Positions 24,297 to 26,151 of a DNA stretch of 26,151 bases are shown here, piece after piece. The DNA comes from JACVSF01 sp036702855 (GTDB lineage: Bacteria > Cyanobacteriota > Cyanobacteriia > Phormidesmidales > Phormidesmidaceae), in assembly GCA_036702855.1 (NCBI GenBank), contig DATNQF010000081.1, positions 1 through 26,151 on the forward strand, read 5' to 3'. Numbering within the stretch: position 1 is the stretch's first letter; every line of letters starts with the position of its first letter. The notes beneath the pieces were generated by a model that saw nothing but the letters and a program-made list of their open reading frames with translations, did no database searches and had not been told where the DNA came from. Position numbers and translations under genes: made by a program.

Positions 24297-25364
24297 CTAG
24301 AACCGCCCCCCGATGATTAACCCAGCAACGGCCAACAAAACCCGATAAGCCAGGTCAATCTGAATGCGGGGAGCCAATGTTGCTCGGTAGAGCGCATAGG
24401 CTGTCATACCAATAGCTCCAGCCACTGCCAGCGACCAAAGACCGGGATAGGCCGACAGTAGAAGGTTCAGAGCCAAACGACCGATCACACCGCCGCCAAA
24501 CCAGATAATGCCGTCAGTAAGGGTAAAGGGAGTGGATTCTTGCGATCGCACCTCGTTGACCAACTGTGCAATTCGGTAAAACCCCTCTATTGCTAGGGCA
24601 GAACCGAGTTCCCAAAGGGTACGTACGGCACCAAGGGGTTCTGCCAGAAGTGTGTAAATGCCAGGTGAGTGAGCAAAGGCGCTCGGTTGTTGATTCCGAC
24701 CCTGGTTGCGATCGCGCAAAGCCTGAGCTAGGTGAATTGCTTCCCGATGAGCTTGATGCAAGTCAACCGAGCGGTAAGTCAACACAACGTTGCCCAGGTC
24801 ATCTTGCTCAGCACTGGCCACGAGAGCACCGTCATAGTTGACCACTAGCGGTATTGAAGTTGCTAAACCCTGGTCAGCTTCGATGCGTTGCTGACGACGC
24901 TGCTCCATATCCAAGCGCTCAGCTACAGCCTTCATTTCGACCATCGCCCGTTCTTGTCGCATTGAGAGGTCATTGATCTGCTCCACAATGGTCTGCAAGC
25001 GCTGCTGATGGAGACTGACCTGAGCTGCTGCTTCAATCTTCCAATTTGGGGGCTGCAACGTCGTACTTTGCCTCAGAGCAGGAGATTGAGCAGGCTGTGC
25101 AGCTTGGGCAAGGAATTGAACAGGTTGGGCAGCCTGGACAGGTTGTGCAGAGCGTTGCTGCAAAGTCTCAACTGCATTAGCAAGTTGCTGTGATGCTGGG
25201 GATGGAGAAAGGGGTATAGGGCTTGAGGCTGCTTTTGCGCCATGACTCGATCGGGCCTGAGACCAGTCAACAGAAGCCGCATTTACGGTAGAGGCTTTGT
25301 ATTGCTGAGACTGCCTGAGCAGTTTCTCTCGAATTGCCTGTAGATCCATCTCAGATCGGCTCAT
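24297..25364 (-). CDS. Coiled-coil and membrane hypothetical protein, 355 aa
   Basis: N-terminal 105 residues are polar, Gln/Ala/Pro-rich with QPVQAAQPVQ-type repeats. Residues about 110-165 are charged helix likely to form a coiled coil (EQINDLSMRQERAMVEMKAV). Residues about 170-255 form a mixed alpha/beta part. The C-terminus has three or four hydrophobic spans from about 280 (WFGGGVIGRLALNLLL, LWSLAVAGAIGMTAYALY and VLLAVAGLIIGGRF). No enzymatic motif. Start ATG 25364; an in-frame ATG at 25349 is an alternative. A LexA-type box lies 55 nt upstream. No family recognised with certainty. Confidence 0.7.
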   Translation of the reverse strand: MSRSEMDLQAIREKLLRQSQQYKASTVNAASVDWSQARSSHGAKAASSPIPLSPSPASQQLANAVETLQQRSAQPVQAAQPVQFLAQAAQPAQSPALRQSTTLQPPNWKIEAAAQVSLHQQRLQTIVEQINDLSMRQERAMVEMKAVAERLDMEQRRQQRIEADQGLATSIPLVVNYDGALVASAEQDDLGNVVLTYRSVDLHQAHREAIHLAQALRDRNQGRNQQPSAFAHSPGIYTLLAEPLGAVRTLWELGSALAIEGFYRIAQLVNEVRSQESTPFTLTDGIIWFGGGVIGRLALNLLLSAYPGLWSLAVAGAIGMTAYALYRATLAPRIQIDLAYRVLLAVAGLIIGGRF

Positions 25365-25418
25365 GGGTCAGCAACCTAAAACGTTTGACAGTGGGCAGTA
25401 GTCACAAAATCTGTATTT

Positions 25419-25437
25419 GGTACAAGTGTACTATAAT
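25419..25437. promoter_or_regulatory. LexA-type (SOS) box overlapping a perfect -10 element
   Basis: GGTACAAGTGTACT (25419-25432) fits the published cyanobacterial LexA consensus RGTACNNNDGTWCB at every position and on both strands. TATAAT (25432-25437) overlaps its last base on the plus strand, with no good -35. On the minus strand TATAGT overlaps the box and points toward the 355-aa gene. A bound repressor would block either promoter. Confidence 0.6.
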
Positions 25438-25492
25438 CATGCAATTATGCAAGCGTTCTAGCGCTGAGTCAAGACTGCAAATTTTGCCAGGC

Positions 25493-25543
25493 CTGGTTTA
25501 ATCCCCAACCAGCTTTGGCTCCTATAGCGATTGGGCTAGGAGC
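25493..25543 (+). promoter_or_regulatory. Tandem leader hairpins, the second covering a ribosome site
   Basis: Hairpin 1 is CTGGTT/AACCAG (25493-25512). Hairpin 2 is GCTCCTA/TAGGAGC (25518-25543, with further GC pairs in the loop), and its 3' arm contains the AGGAG (25538-25542) used by the ORF at 25548. The site is thus likely closed unless the RNA is opened. Confidence 0.55.
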
Positions 25544-25547
25544 ATGA

Positions 25548-25697
25548 GTGACGTGCGACCAAACTATTTGGCCTGAGTACCACTATTGGTGGCGATTTTT
25601 CCTGACCCCAATTATGTTTCTAGTTTTGGGGTGCTTCTGGTTTTGGGATGGTGATTCACTAGCGCAACTGAACCCGTATCAATTCAGCACTTGGTAA
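25548..25697 (+). CDS. 49-aa aromatic membrane microprotein downstream of a LexA-type box
   Basis: Start GTG 25548 with AGGAG 5 nt upstream; TAA at 25695. Six of 49 residues are Trp. Residues about 15-33 (WRFFLTPIMFLVLGCFWFW) are one membrane span, flanked by an aromatic N-part and a short polar tail (DGDSLAQLNPYQF). An ATG four bases earlier opens only a 10-codon peptide in another frame. Together with the upstream box and the closed ribosome site, this resembles SOS-induced small membrane proteins such as TisB; that is inference. A chance ORF remains possible. Confidence 0.45.
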   Translation: MTCDQTIWPEYHYWWRFFLTPIMFLVLGCFWFWDGDSLAQLNPYQFSTW

Positions 25698-26151
25698 AAA
25701 GGCAAAACTTAAGTCGGATCCCTGCAGATTGGCATCTATCAGTTCGACAGAGGGCAGCTTCAGATTCAAGAAGAAAGCTGCACAAGAATTACCTTTGCAG
25801 CCTGAAGCACAGCGAATGGTTTCTCACGAGGGGTGAAACCGCACGTTGATAGCACCGTTTCCCAAGTATCAATGCTTTTGGGAAAGCGGCTCCAGCCTCA
25901 GGCACAACTGACTGGACAAGGTTTCTCAGAAAGCTCACACAGTGCAGGGTAGATGCTGACTTTGCTCGTAGTAAGGCACAAGTCATACGCCGTCTTTACC
26001 GATAGTCGAAACTTTATAGGGTCTGACTGGGTGATTAAACGTCTTCTTAAATTCGGAATGACAAGGGCCTCAGGGAGTAGAGACACTCAGCGCTCTTTAG
26101 GTAATGGCCATAAATTAATCTAGGTCAACCCTTATTTGTATTTTGTTACAT
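25698..26151. other. Gene-poor right end
   Basis: No supported gene. A 7-bp stem, GCAGCTT/AAGCTGC (25754-25781), lacks a U-run. On the minus strand GGTTTC/GAAACC forms another hairpin near 25826-25850. Two overlapping minus-strand ORFs (25789-25986, 25898-26086) lack ribosome sites. It may be decayed sequence or a non-coding RNA; I see nothing decisive. Confidence 0.4.

Noticed and set aside
25420..25431. NtcA site reading of the GTAC palindrome
   Set aside because: NtcA needs GTA-N8-TAC; here the spacing is N6, which fits LexA instead.
25830..25870. GTGAAACCGCACGTT-like string resembling part of a group II intron
   Set aside because: The flanking bases do not form the needed stem and no domain V or maturase is present.
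25789..26086. Two overlapping minus-strand ORFs at the right end
   Set aside because: They overlap each other in different frames, lack ribosome sites and show no domain; a transposase remnant was considered but no motif supports it.

Overview
The window is cyanobacterial chromosome. The palindrome GCGATCGC (HIP1) occurs about 19 times in 26 kb, and the gene content is typical of cyanobacteria: type-2 leuA, PhoD-like phosphatase, CIA30 protein, HhoA-type protease, YiaA-like protein, GH57, PerR-like Fur and several cyanobacteria-only hypotheticals. I infer a filamentous or Leptolyngbya-like lineage only loosely. There are no tRNAs, rRNAs, CRISPR arrays or intact mobile elements.

Layout. 1-2034 (minus): leuA runs off the left edge, behind a roughly 470-nt leader with a promoter, a Leu-rich 27-codon ORF and a 46-codon ORF containing a Leu-x-Leu-x series. 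2073-7708: general metabolism (glutathione S-transferase, PhoD phosphatase, pyridoxamine-phosphate-oxidase-like protein, aldo/keto reductase, CIA30). 7717-8933: small hypothetical genes, including a three-ORF set that runs into the end of dnaN. 8923-11939: dnaN and dnaA on the minus strand, separated by a convincing oriC with nine DnaA boxes, an AT-rich tract and a five-fold DnaA-trio. 12444-19625: HhoA-like protease, winged-helix/GNAT-like protein, YiaA-like protein, peptide deformylase, secreted collagen-like protein, a small acidic protein and a GH57 enzyme. 20021-20577: a structured leader, a 23-aa membrane microprotein and its terminator. 20752-25364: Fur-family regulator and four envelope or membrane hypotheticals. 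25365-26151: a LexA-type box, a perfect -10 element, a leader hairpin that covers a Shine-Dalgarno site, and a 49-aa aromatic membrane microprotein. The last 450 bases hold no gene I can support.

How they work together. dnaA, oriC and dnaN form the replication-initiation locus; DnaA-box-like sites also lie at the dnaA start and upstream, consistent with autoregulation. The leuA leader looks like a translation-sensing (attenuation-like) control region. The LexA-box microprotein resembles, in architecture only, SOS-induced small membrane proteins such as TisB. These regulatory readings are inferences from sequence pattern; nothing was searched or folded computationally.
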